A stretch of 64,000 nt of DNA from Epiperipatus broadwayi (GCA_028023455.1 JAQFVV010000231.1:823001-887000), one strand, 5' to 3'. Shown: positions 23,291-34,569, counted from the stretch's first letter. Program-made: numbers and translations. Notes: generated by a model not told the origin, from the letters alone.

Positions 23291-24897
23291 ACAACAAAGC
23301 AGTAAATGGAATTCAAAAGACTCTCTAATTATAATATTGCCTTGACAATAATTTACTGATATTCTATTGACTTGCTTGCAGGAGCACTGCATGAATGTAA
23401 TTTATGCACATGTGAATTATAATTTCTGACTTAATGTGTAATTGGAAGTAAAGTTGCAATTATACTTAGATGGATTGCATCTATCATCATCATCTGGGTA
23501 AAAATGTTATTTCAAATATCACTGTAAAGATACTAAAAGCAATTTGTGAGAAAAGATCAAAAAACCTTTTTTTTTTTAAAGAAAAAAAAAGTGCAAAGGA
23601 AAGAATCTGATATAAAATTGTTTGGAATAATGGGATTTAAAAACTTTTTCAAAGTGGAAGGTGATATTAATGTATTCTCATATTTATTGGATATCTGGTC
23701 CTTTAAATATTTCTGGGGATGATCATCATTCGTAGAAGAATTTTAAAATATTAAAAAATCTATATTATGATTGATATTCTTACATATAGAAAGAGTGATG
23801 ATGATGGTGAATCCTATTTTACACATATTCAGCACTCCTAGCATTCGTATGACTGTTACTAATATCCACAAATTTAAATGGTATTTCTTAAATCCTGTAG
23901 GCAAGAGGGATGAAGTCCTATTGCTAATTTTCTGATTAATAGCATTTTTAGTTATTGATTTCAGAATACCAATACTACCTGTAGTTTCTTGTATATAGAA
24001 ACACACATCCTATCCAGCATTATTTTTTAAACACCATTGTTTTGTGCCTGTGTATGTGGGCGAGTGAAATAATTTTTATTAAATTCTTGGACCAAATAAC
24101 AGGCTAAGATTAAAAAAAATGACGTATATGAAATCCATTTTAAAAAACGTTACCATCTGAGATAACATTATTGTTTCCATCCATTTAACACAATATTATA
24201 AAATAACTTAATTTTAAAGGTCTATTATAAACATCAAATGAGACGTTAATTAATCCACATTTAAATAAATGTTATAATTATGAACCAATGAATTGTTGTT
24301 GATTTCTGGCAATAATAACAAAGCATTATGCTTATTCGTAAATTATATGAAGAACTATATAGAGCGGTGCACAACCCTTTTACAGTTATGACCTGCTTCT
24401 TCTGCTGATGTGATCTATTATTTGTTTTTAACCTGTCTAAATAATGATGAGTATATAAGGATAATAATAAAACAGTAATTATAATTAATATACAAATGTA
24501 TACCTCCTAATATTTTATCATTAAGCATATAATATTTGAAATGAAATTTCCGAAATAAATCATATATTTACAACAAAAAAATTATGACACATACAAAACA
24601 TATTATTTACATGTGATTTTTTTTTTTTTAATTAAATTCTTCAATAAAAACAACCTTATCATTATCCAAAAAAATGTCAAAAAATTTTGTGACCCTCGAT
24701 GATTGTTATATGGCCCTGAAAAATCACAATGCAAAGATTTTCTATTACAAACTGCTTTTCAATGAGGTTATTCACAAAATGTTAGAACTAATTTTAGATA
24801 AATAACGAAAATAAGTAAAGCTATTATCCAAAATTACTCCTAAATAGTGTCGGATATTGTGTTATATATTATAGGATTGATTTTTTTCAGTCAGTGT
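23291..24897. other. AT-rich spacer
   Basis: No gene or classed repeat recognised. The 87-codon minus frame at 23743-24006 has no family resemblance and composition like its surroundings. Confidence 0.5.
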
Positions 24898-25455
24898 GAA
24901 AGTATATTAATACTTTTTATTAGTCATTCATCAAGACTAGAAACTATTCATTTAATCAATAATATTTCTGTAGTTTAATTTTCACTACAGCACTCTCAAG
25001 CAAGATAGAAACTGATTTCCATCCAAAGTGGATAAAAACCATTGTGTAGAATGGAGTAGTGAAAATTATACTACAAAAATATTATTCATTAATGGATAAT
25101 CTATCGTCTAATAAATAACTAATAAAAATTATTAATATACTTCCATAGGTTGTGTCAAAGTTATGAAAGCAGTAGTAAGTTCGGCACTTATCAATTAAAC
25201 TGCCTGTAATTGACTGTCTATACAGACTGAACATTAATAAAGATATGTGTAAGAAATTGTGATCTGGGCCAACTGATGAGTGCTAGTTCAGTACAAAATG
25301 TACATCTTGAAGTTTATACATCTTTTTCACTCATCTTTGGTCATATACTTATGATTGCATCTCTTCACAAGATGTTAAAAATATATTGAAAGCAGTCCCT
25401 ATCTTGTCTGAGAGTGATGTGGTAAAAATTACACTACAGAAATATTATTTATTAA
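24898..25455. repeat. Foldback repeat with a third partial arm
   Basis: 24898-25013 and 25027-25158 are inverted copies (AGTATATTAAT... / ...ATTAATATACT) containing AATATTTCTGTAGT. A third, inverted copy of the AATATTTCTGTAGTGTAATTT block lies at 25389-25455. It is MITE-like, without coding sequence. The superfamily is not determined. Confidence 0.6.
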
Positions 25456-25939
25456 CCTTTTAACCGCTAATTTTATCATTGGTTGTATCAGATAAAAATC
25501 AAATCTTTTAATTGGCCAACTCACAAACTGAAGACAAAGCCTATTGTTAAAACATATTCGCCTATAATATTAAATTCAACTCAGATACGTTTATAAAAAG
25601 TATATTATTAATTTTTCAGGTTATGAAGAGAACGAAAGTTCTTTCAAAAATAAATTGCTATTTATTTATTCTAAAATATTCAATATCGGCAACATAAAAG
25701 TTATAATGTAAACAAAAAGATCGACTTTTACGTTATAGAAAAGTAAATATTTCTTTTTACTACATCTTCAATATTTTTACTTAAATCTTCAATATTTTTC
25801 GAAAATAATTTTGTTTTTTTATTATTCTTCTGAAAATAATTTTAATTTCTCAAAATATTCTTTTATAATAATTAAATCGTATTCGAAATGAAAATCTCAG
25901 CGTTTTTCTTTATTTTCTTTGATCAGGCAGTTTCTTTGT

Positions 25940-26205
25940 TCTTTCCAGCCAATCAGAATGTCTTTTTCAGCTGAGAGCATGCTAAGAACCAATCACAAAT
26001 AATGTTCCTTCTTTGTTTAGGTTTAAATGCGTTTTTTTTCTATTTTTTACTTGTAAAATAAATCGGAAGATGGCACCATCTTACAGAACTTTTAAAAACG
26101 AATTCAATACGTGTTTAACGAATATTTTCGTATAAAAACTGGCTGAGTTAGAGTGATGTCAGATGTCGACGAGGAGCCTCATAAGAGGCGGGCAAAGAGT
26201 TAAGA
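25940..26205 (+). promoter_or_regulatory. Weak candidate promoter and first coding exon
   Basis: Two CCAAT boxes (CAGCCAATCAGAA near 25948 and AACCAATCACAAA near 25988), GGAAGATGGC near 26066 (YY1-like) and TATAAAA (26131) lead to an ATG at 26156. That opens MSDVDEEPHKRRAK, ended by GTTAAG at 26199 that could be a splice donor. Against it, the TATA box is too close to the ATG, no second exon is seen, and an alternative frame exists. Offered only as the best host-gene candidate in the window. Confidence 0.2.
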
Positions 26206-26459
26206 GTGAAATGTTTCCCTGCTCACAACTGTGGTCAACTCTTCGTTATTATTCTCAATTGTTGTTATCTGACGCAGGACTTAGTAACAAATAAATAGAA
26301 GCTAGGTAATAAATGTATAAAATTCATTCTTCAAAAAGCAAGCATGAAAGGAATATTCAACATAGATTAAAAATAATAATCAATTTCTATTTTTCTTTCA
26401 AATTATAATAGTTTAATTAAATTGCAAAGAAAAAAACGTTTCTATATATATTTTTGAGA

Positions 26460-26870
26460 GACAATTTTTTTTTACATCATTTTAAACCTAATTAAATATT
26501 AATACTATTTTATTTATTTTATTAGTTTTTTTCCTTGCTTGTTCAAAAATATAAAAATTTATTCTATAAATAATTTACTCCTTCTCCTTCACAGTGCGTT
26601 TCGACATTCACCTGGAAAAATAAAACCTAGCTGTTAGACTGATTATAAAGACAGACCCATGAATAAAAAATAAAAATTACTATATTTCAACGAAACAAAA
26701 ATGTTTATAAGACAAATGACTTTGAATAAGACGTGACTTTATATGATGTATCAGGTTACTATTTCGTTTTAAAACAATTGGTTAAAAGTTTAGGAAAACT
26801 AGTTCTTACAGAGTCTATATCAGTATGCCCACAAATGAAAAAACCATTAATAAATAAAGGATAATTTTAA
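26460..26870. repeat. Diverged repeat, partner of 30400-30840
   Basis: It shares with 30400-30840, in the same order, TTACATCATTTTAA, ATAAATAATTTACTC, GAAACAAAAATGTTTATA, ATTGGTTAAAAG and AGTATGC, at obvious but low identity. It is an old dispersed repeat of unknown type. On the minus strand the right copy reads AGCGGTGAGTAAAT, a good splice-donor-like sequence, but the left copy does not preserve it. Confidence 0.5.
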
Positions 26871-27548
26871 ATTTTCTCCATATAATTGGAACTTCTATGC
26901 AATTTTACGCATGTGAGTATTTGTGATCCATCTACAAAATGTGGTCTTGCTGACTTGTTTTTCCAATGGAGCACTATAAATAATGTTGAAGTTATAAGTA
27001 AATGATGCTATACCTTTTTTCAAAGCTTCTGTACTTCATCTCTCTACCTGTTTGTATAGTGAGTGTACAACCAACCTCAAGTAATTACTTAAACAATATA
27101 TATAAAATTCTTTCAGCCCTAGAATATATCTATAATTATTCACACATTGAGAACCATATGGCTTACATGACGTTTCATAATATTTGACAATAAGAAGTAG
27201 GGATAAACAAGAATTGGTTCAACTCATACCTATACTCTCTTAAATTTTTATCCAGGATCATCATCATGAAAACTTGACAATCAACCATTGATCTCAGCTG
27301 TGCTCTAGTATAGCTTAAACCTTAATTTTCATTAACTCCTCCATCAGATTTCATTCCTGAAAATAAATATCTGAACACTTCTTCAGTTTTGTCATCATGA
27401 TTATATTAAAACAGGACACTCTTCAAATTTGAATTATGCACCATTGAAGTTACCAACTTAATTGCATTAGTGCTGTAGTTTCATCAAACTTTTGCCTATA
27501 AATTTATTCTATTGTAAATATATAAATATTTGTATATAATTTGCTATT
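26871..27548. other. AT-rich spacer
   Basis: No gene recognised; the short frame at 27002-27187 has no family resemblance. Confidence 0.5.
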
Positions 27549-27582
27549 AATAAAGTTTAAAAAAAAAAAAAAAAAAAAAAAA
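27549..27582 (+). other. AATAAA followed by A24: retroposed 3' end
   Basis: AATAAA (27549-27554), GTTT, then a pure run of about 24 A. This is the appearance of a retroposed, polyadenylated transcript end or LINE tail. No coding part is recognised upstream. Confidence 0.5.
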
Positions 27583-27719
27583 TATATATAATAGAAAATT
27601 ATATAACACTATAATACTAACCAAAACAACAAAATTATACTAAAATTTTTCCACAACCATGGTTCCATCTATTAACAAAATAGACCTTTTCAAGTGAAAT
27701 TCAACAAGATACATACAAA

Positions 27720-28455
27720 TATATATATATATACAAAATAAAATAGCCTTTCCATCATTCACTTCGCCTTCCCATCATTCACTTTGCCTTCCCATCATTC
27801 ACTTCAAAAACCAACTTCCTTTAACATCTTTTATACAACTATATATATATACAAAACAAAATAGCCTTCCCATCATTCATTAAAAAAACTTCCTTTAATA
27901 TCTTTTATACAATATATCAGGGGTCCCCAACCCTATGCCCGTGGGCACCATGGTGCCCGCAGACCATTTTAAGTATGCCCGCCGCTATCCGAACATGATA
28001 AAAAATTATTTATCTGATACAAATAAATTTAATTTTTAAAATTTCTTATAAATTATTGTATTATATTGTAATCAAATTGTAGGGCATACTATACTTTTAC
28101 TGCATAAAAATATAAACGTTAATTATATGTTACAATTTTATTTTTGAAATAAATATTTTTTTGTACATTATGTGTATTATTAACAATATCCAACTATAAA
28201 TTTATATTGAAAAAAAAAATTGTGCCCACTATCTGGTTGAAAAAATAAATGGTGCCCATCACCTGGCCGATATTATAGAATGTGCTCTTAAGTGCAAAAA
28301 GGTTGGGGACCCCTGCAATATATATACAAAACAAAATATTCTTCCCATCTTTCACTTAAAAAATCCAACTTCCTTTAACATCTTTTATACAACAAAAAAA
28401 AAAAAAAATATATATATATAACAAAATATCCTTCCCACTAACCAACTTCATTTAA
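27720..28455. repeat. Tandem repeat array interrupted by a hAT element
   Basis: A unit of roughly 80-120 bp (TATATACAAAACAAAATAGC, CTTCCCATCATTCACTT, CTTCCTTTAACATCTTTTATACAAC) recurs at about 27722-27840, 27841-27917, 28316-28393 and 28410-28455. The first unit has its own triplication of CCATCATTCACTT. The hAT element splits the array. Confidence 0.75.
27918..28315. mobile_element. Non-autonomous hAT-type element
   Basis: Terminal inverted repeats CAGGGGTCCCCAACC (27918-27932) and GGTTGGGGACCCCTG (28301-28315) are perfect. They are flanked by the 8-bp direct repeat CAATATAT (27910-27917 and 28316-28323). Eight-base duplications and CAGGGGT-type ends are characteristic of hAT transposons. 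The 398-bp body has GGGCACC/GGTGCCC repeats and no transposase, so it depended on a transposase elsewhere. Clean ends suggest a recent insertion. Confidence 0.9.
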
Positions 28456-28561
28456 CAGCAAAGAATATCATCTTCATAAGATTGATGGAAGTATTTAATA
28501 TATATATATATATATAAAAACAAAAAAATAAAGACTTATAAATCCAATAAATAATATAATA

Positions 28562-28589
28562 TTTCAACCAGAGGACTGGTTTTCATCAG
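28562..28589 (-). ncRNA. Hammerhead ribozyme-like motif, left arm of palindrome
   Basis: Mirror of 29627-29654: CTGATGA (28583-28589), stem II AACCAG/CTGGTT with a 4-base loop, GAAA (28562-28565). Core intact. Confidence 0.65.
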
Positions 28590-29626
28590 AAAGAAAAAAA
28601 ATACACAGTAAAATGGCGATAATCAAAAATTACAGATTTGGTAAAAGATTAAAAATTTAACAAAACCCCCCTGATTGGTCACAAAATCTAACACAGAATA
28701 TCTACCCAATCAATGACAAAATTCAAACAAAAAAAAAACTACATTCCCTCCTAATCAAGCTTAAATTCTATTTAAATTAAAATAAATATAAAAATAAAAA
28801 ATCCAAAATTAAAAATTAAAATATACATATGTGCATACATAGAAAAATTAAACTATGCTCACACACAAAAAATAGCTGTGCTCACATTAATATTCATTAA
28901 AAACTAAAATACTTATACATTTTAAAAAATATAGTTAGTGCAAAGTACAATAATTTATAACTAATTATTTATCTATAAACCAATTAAACACAGATATTAA
29001 ACATCCATGTAACCAATCTTTACATAAAAAAACCTCATATAAGAAAATTTTCACATAAAAGAACATATAGCATGGATTGAATTTGAACACTGGAACTATT
29101 ACATCTCTGGGTTACCTGGTCTCCTAAATGATTTCTATATGTGTGTTTTTTATGTGAAAATTTTCTTATATGAGGTTTTTTTATGTAAAGATTGGTTACA
29201 TGGATGTTTAATATCTGTGTTTAATTGGTTTATAGATAAATAATTAGTTATAAATTATTGTACTTTGCACTAACTATATTTTTTAAAATGTATAAGTATT
29301 TTAGTTTTTAATGAATATTAATGTGAGCACAGTTATTTTTTGTGTGTGAGCATAGTTTAATTTTTCTATGTATGCACATATGTATATTTTAATTTTTAAT
29401 TTTGGATTTTTTATTTTTATATTTATTTTAATTTAAATAGAATTTAAGCTTGATTAGGAGGGAATGTAGTTTTTTTTTTTTTTTTTTGTTTGAATTTTGT
29501 CATTGATTGGGTAGATATTCTGTGTTAGATTTTGTGACCAATCAGGGGGGTTTTGTTAAATTTTTAATCTTTTACCAAATCTGTAATTTTTGATTATTGC
29601 CATTTTACTGTGTATTTTTTTTCTTT

Positions 29627-29654
29627 CTGATGAAAACCAGTCCTCTGGTTGAAA
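29627..29654 (+). ncRNA. Hammerhead ribozyme-like motif, right arm of palindrome
   Basis: CTGATGA (29627-29633), one A, stem II AACCAG (29635-29640)/CTGGTT (29645-29650) closed by TCCT, then GAAA (29651-29654) and TATTATATTATTT. Every invariant core base is present and stem II has 6 pairs. The downstream cleavage triplet and stem III are not obvious, so cleavage is uncertain. Confidence 0.65.
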
Positions 29655-29741
29655 TATTATATTATTTATTGGATTTATAAGTCTTTATTTTTTTGTTTTT
29701 ATATGTATTTCCTTTGGTTAGTTTGTTATATATTAATATTT

Positions 29742-29791
<50 letters not shown>
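29742..29791. repeat. (TA)n microsatellite
   Basis: About 50 bases of uninterrupted TA. Similar tracts: 34299-34369, 34478-34541, 47441-47468, 49202-49262 and 55955-56033. Confidence 0.95.
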
Positions 29792-29796
<5 letters not shown>

Positions 29797-30399
29797 GAAA
29801 CATAAGGTATTAATAACATTGTAAGAGGAATCACTTTATCCCAGGAAATAATATATTGTTTACCAATATTGAATCAATTTCCTACTGCGAAGTCAAGTAA
29901 AGTATTTGCAGAAAGAAGTTTTCTCAACAAAGTTCTTCAGATAAAAAAGAAGATTTAGTTTTGGCCATATTCTATTTTCTTAAAGATCTTCAATTTCACA
30001 ATACTCTTGAGCCAAAGCAGAAATTTGTGCATAATGCCATCTTTATTTGGAAAATTAATATTGTTAAAGTGATACGCACAAGCACCGCTCCACTTTAGTA
30101 TGGCCATAATTAATCGCCAATTATAAAGATGATTAAAACATCATTTTCTTGCAATTAAAAACAAGTAAACATATGTGGGATCAATTAAGTATCTCCGTTA
30201 GCAACAAGATAAATTGGAATCTCCCCATAGTTATCCATAACATTGATTTGATAACCAGAATGGAAAAGCAGTATGCGATTTGACAAAATGAAATGTTTTA
30301 CAGTCATTCACTAAATTAAGTTGGAGCTATAATATAATAATGCTGAACACTACAATATAATTTTTTACTGAATTTTTTTTTTTGTATTTTTTACAGTGA
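29792..30399. other. AT-rich spacer
   Basis: Nothing recognised. Confidence 0.5.
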
Positions 30400-30840
30400 C
30401 TAAAATTAATTTTACATCATTTTAACTATATTTAAATATTAATTCTATTTTATTATAAAGTTTTATTTGCCTATTTAAGAAGATAAAACTTTTTTATGAT
30501 CCCATAAATAATTTACTCACCGCTCTCCATGGCAGGTGGTAACATTCATTTAGAGAGGTCAATCCTAACTATTAAAGAGATGATGAAGACAGGATGTTTA
30601 TTATTAATATGCATATTAAATATTCCACTCTAAATTTCCAAATCTCGTAAATAAATAAAAACTTATAACATTTAAATGAAACAAAAATGTTTATATGAGA
30701 GCTTTATTTAAAATGATAAGATGCATAACTTTAGTAAAAAAAGGACTACTTTTGAAAATGATTGGTTAAAAGCTTAAGAAACTTATTTCCTATAATGTCT
30801 ATTAGTATGCAAAGACAGTTGGAAAAAAAATCCTTGTAAA
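30400..30840. repeat. Diverged repeat, partner of 26460-26870
   Basis: Same block order as 26460-26870. On the minus strand AATGAATGTTACCACCTGCC and GGAGAGCGGTGAGTAAAT give a short open stretch ending at a donor-like GTGAGT. The type is unknown. Confidence 0.45.
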
Positions 30841-31074
30841 CAAAAATATTTCAGTTTTAATTACAGTATTAAAAAGAGATTAATTTAAAAAAATGTCAAT
30901 GTATTTTGGAATCCCACGCATTGTTATTTTATTTACATATATGTGATAATGTAAAATTAAATAATTTCTTCTTATGCAAAATATGATTCTGTGCACAGAC
31001 CATATACGGAGAAGAAACTCTGCTAGCCAAACGTAAATAGTCACACTTTCTGAAACTATTGTATATACTAAAAC

Positions 31075-31600
31075 AATCTGTCTTTTTCGGTTTCACCTCC
31101 TGTCAATCCACAATCACCAAATCTTTTTCCCAACAGTGTCACTTAGCTTTTTCTTCTTCTATTCCATTTTAATAAAAGCTGTTTATTAGTTCCAATATCT
31201 TATCCTCATATTCTCTTTCTCTATCCTTATCATAAATATCTAAACGAAATAATCTCTTCATCTTATCTTTCGTTTTTAGGTTCTACTAATTTCCTTATAA
31301 TTTAAGTTGATCTTTCTACATCCCCTATATGCTGAAACAACAATCTATCTTTCTCAGCATCTTCTTTCAATCCACAATCAGCAAATATTTTTTCCTAGCA
31401 GTGATACATAACTTTTTCTTCTTCTATTCCATTTTAGTAAAAGCTGTTTCATTCATTCCAATATCTTATTCTCATATTCTTTTTCTTTATTCTTATCATA
31501 AATATCTAACCAAAATAATCTCTTCGTCTTATCTTTCACTTTTCTGTTCTAATGATTTCCATATAATTTAAGTTGATCTTTTAATATACTACATTCAAAA
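31075..31600 (-). pseudogene. Decayed coding repeat, two copies of about 86 residues
   Basis: Two direct repeats of about 255 bp (31075-31320, 31335-31590) read on the minus strand as a Lys/Glu-rich protein. Copy one gives KTKRLFWLDIYDKNKEKEYE, then LLLKWNRRRKSYVSLLGK. A shifted frame continues FADCGLKEDAEKDRLLFQHI and GDVERST, then the second copy starts. Stops and shifts break it. I do not recognise the family; conservation of Asp/Trp-rich motifs between units suggests it once coded. It may come from a repeat protein gene or an unusual transposon ORF. Confidence 0.4.
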
Positions 31601-32506
31601 GACAAATGTTCCTTATTTTCCCTCTGAATTTAAAAAAAAATTATACCTAAAATTTTTAATTTTTGTTCCACTTTCATCTCCTTTCTTTTTTTTTCCATAT
31701 GCCATAGCATTGCCCATGAAGCGAACCTACAACAACTGTCTGCAAGCAAGCTGCTTGCAAGGCTGCTGTGCTGACCTCTTGGCTTCTTTGGTTTTCAAAT
31801 CACATATTCTTATGCCAAATAGCAATGAGCTTTTTCTAATACTATTATACATCAATTAATGTTTTATGTACTTCTTATTCTAATATACACCTAAAACACT
31901 TTTATTGGTTTTCATTTACATGAATAAAAATATAAATATATACATAGCTTGATGTATATGAAATTTAAATGAAGTAATCAAAACTTCTAGAAATTCATAT
32001 AAACAAATACTTATATGTCAATAAATATAAAGTATAGAATAATGTCATGTATTCTTCGATTTCAGAAGATTTTAAGCATTCATATAATAAGTTATATTGT
32101 TTTTTTATAGCTACAAAGCTAACATTTTATTTAATATTGAGCGGTTGTTAAAAATGAGGTACTGCCTTTATCCTCTAAATGATCAATTGTGCAATAAGAG
32201 TAATTTGTGCCATACTTAAATCAGGGTAATATATAAATGTCATGCTATACTTTCCAACAACCTTGAGAAATGAATTCTTGTAATGATCAGAGTTCAGAGA
32301 GTAGACATTATCTTGCTATTATTTGCATTTAATGATGTATAAGTGTTTGTTTGTGTGTAACGTCTGAAAAATTTTGTTTACTTCTGTTTAAATGAAACAT
32401 ATGTCAGATTAAATATTTTCATGGATGAAGAAAGAGAAGTGAAGGATCATTTCCATGTAAATAATTAAAAATATGTTTAAAAGTGATGATGATGCTAGAG
32501 AAACCA
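31601..32506. other. AT-rich spacer
   Basis: No feature recognised. The 31725-31760 GC-richer patch (CTGCAAGCAAGCTGCTTGCAA) is a short palindrome. Confidence 0.45.
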
Positions 32507-32690
32507 TCAATTCCCAATAATGGCCCTAAGACTTAAAACATGTTTACTCTGGTATCAATTAATAGCTTTTTTATTATTTCTAATTAAACTCAATCCAAAA
32601 AATTATTATTGGTTACTACAATGAGTGGTTTTAGTCTTGGGATTATCAGTATTGATGGATGGTTTTCCTAGCAAAATCACTGTATATATA
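32507..32690. repeat. Short inverted-repeat element, copy 1
   Basis: Collinear with 34570-34750 (CAATTCCCA, TAGCTTTTTTTATTATTTCT, AGTCTTGGGATTATCAGTA, GATGGTTTTCCTAGCAAAAT). Internally CCTAAGACTTAAAACATG and CCAAGACTAAAACCACTC are inverted relative to each other, making a hairpin of about 130 bp. Confidence 0.6.
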
Positions 32691-32739
32691 TATATATTGT
32701 GTGTGTGTTATAAATTTCGTAACTTGCTTTTAAGCTTGC

Positions 32740-33115
32740 ATTTTATGATCACTAGATGGTGCTTACCAATAGCTCTAAACGAGCTTTGTTATTAGAAGTG
32801 CCAAAAGAGATAGAATTGAAAATCTCTATCATTATCCCCATCTCCAGACCAGCTGGTTTCGAGCTCATGGCTCCTGTCAGTGAAGGGCTAGGAGTCTAAA
32901 AACTAGATCTAAAATACTAGCTCAAAAGTCAGCTCTTATAAAACATGTTTCTATCAATTTGAAAGCATGAACTTATCAGACATGGAAATGTCTTCAAATC
33001 CAGCTTGACAAACTAGATAACTATATGGGTCTGAATTCAGCTCAGTTTCACCATATTGTAATAGCCTCTGCAATATATAGCATTGCAAAAACCTTCAAAG
33101 GTACACTTATAATAA
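32740..33115 (-). mobile_element. SINE-like repeat with hammerhead-like motif
   Basis: Relative of 19784-20186 (AATAGCTCTAAACGAGC, AATCTCTATC, AAATCCAGCTTGACAA, GGTCTGAATTCAGCT). On the minus strand it holds CTGACAG, stem II GAGC/GCTC, GAAAC (32856-32860), then a stem III ACCA/TGGT ending in GTC (32848-32880). Only G8 and A9 of the core are altered. Confidence 0.65.
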
Positions 33116-33192
33116 TTAAAACAAGTTATACTTATATATGTAATAATATTATAATTTGATATCTGTACTTCTTCAAATCAATATACATGATC

Positions 33193-34290
33193 TTATAATT
33201 GAATATTTATAAATACACCTGGGTCTCTTTTACGTGGACTTATTTAACATGATTTTGAAGTTACGCATTTCACCGGAAGTCGAACTCCGATATTGTGCTA
33301 TTACTTTAAATAATAAATTTCGTGCACTTACGTTATATTGAAAGTAATAGCATTTTATTGAAATTCAACTTTCAACTTAGTAATTTCAATATTTGCAGTG
33401 CTTTATAATAGTAAGATTTTATGCAATAATGAAATTAAAATCATGATTTCCACATTTTATGTATACACACATTAAATTTTACCAGATTATAATGTAAATT
33501 TGTTCAAACATTGTGCGTGTTAATTTTGCATTTTAAATCACATTCTGTTTTTGCTTTTTAAAAAAGAATGTAATTTTATTTTTAAAAGGTGAGTAATAGT
33601 GGGCACAATTAAAATTGAAAATTAAAGACAAAAATAAGAAATTAATTTTTAGTTGTTAGATTAATTACTAATTACGTTGTCACCAGAAAACCATTAATTA
33701 ACACAACATGAGAGTGACGTTGGTGCTAGTTGTATTTCATCTTGTGAAGAATCTGATTTTTTTATCAGTTTGCAAACAAACCTTTTTACCAGCAAATAGT
33801 GATAATAATTAAAACGTGTATAAAAAAAATATAAATTACTGTAAATTATGCATAAAAATATATTGTTTTGAATAAAATTAAATATTATAGTTAAAAAAAG
33901 TTTGTCTTGTATCAATTTTTTTCAAATTTGAAATTTTTTATTAGTCATATTTTATTTCCTTATTTTTTTTTTTTGCATGAATTTTAAAGTAAATTTTACA
34001 TTGGTGCTTTGCTTTTACGCAAGTTTTGAAAAATCACAGTCCGTATCCCCCCTTTTTCAAGGTAAGTTACGTCTATTTTTGCACAATTTCATTTGCGCGT
34101 GTTTTCTGAGGAACCTATCTATCACGTAAAATGAGACCCAGGTGTACAGTAATCAGTTATATGTAAAGTATAAAGCCTTAGTTGACAAAGACTATGAGGA
34201 TAGTCGAAAGTGCTTCTAAGTGGATAAAATTTTTAAAGTTATACTTTACATATAACTGATCACTATATTTATAAGTATTCAATTATAAGC
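33193..34290. mobile_element. Hammerhead-bearing inverted repeat split by a Tc1/mariner-like element
   Basis: The left arm (CTTATAATTGAATATTTATAAATA at 33193-33214, resuming at 34146 with CAGTAATCAGTTATATGTAAAG) matches, as reverse complement, the right arm 34242-34290. The centre (34173-34241) contains CTATGAGGATAGTCGAAAGTGC (34192-34212), a shortened form of the PLE-tail motif near 38.7 kb. The intact right arm shows the empty-site sequence. Confidence 0.7.
33215..34145. mobile_element. Non-autonomous Tc1/mariner-like element
   Basis: Terminal inverted repeats CACCTGGGTCTC-TTTTACGTG and CACGTAAAA-GAGACCCAGGTG lie at the two ends. They are flanked by TA on both sides (AAATA | element | TACAG). 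Comparing with the other arm of the host palindrome confirms that TA was duplicated. The body of about 930 bp has no recognisable transposase; the 73-codon minus frame at 33694-33915 is not family-like. Confidence 0.75.
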
Positions 34291-34293
34291 TTT

Positions 34294-34298
<5 letters not shown>

Positions 34299-34369
<71 letters not shown>
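34299..34369. repeat. (TA)n microsatellite
   Basis: Uninterrupted TA run; a second run lies at 34478-34541. Confidence 0.95.
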
Positions 34370-34371
<2 letters not shown>

Positions 34372-34472
34372 CCATTCTTACTATTAAAAGATGTGAAGGT
34401 TGCCTTGACAGCAGTTAGAAATATTGGTTGCTATATTTACTGTGAATGTTTAGATGGTTACTGATTGGAAAC

Positions 34473-34545
<73 letters not shown>

Positions 34546-34569
34546 TTAATATTTTTAATTGGTTAATAT

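Larger units (their letters stand above)
28515..29703. mobile_element. 1.19-kb near-perfect inverted repeat with hammerhead at each end
   Basis: Arms 28515-~29069 and ~29135-29703 are almost exact reverse complements, joined by a spacer of about 65 bases (ACTGGAACTATTACATCTCT... ). Each outer end carries a hammerhead-like motif with its core intact (minus 28562-28589; plus 29627-29654). No coding frame. The arms are long enough to make an extended hairpin. It may be an inverted-tail PLE derivative with the coding part lost. Confidence 0.85.

Noticed and set aside
26580-26620. Splice acceptor TCTCCTTCACAG
   Set aside because: Not conserved in the paralogous repeat at 30520, and no exon or partner donor can be supported.
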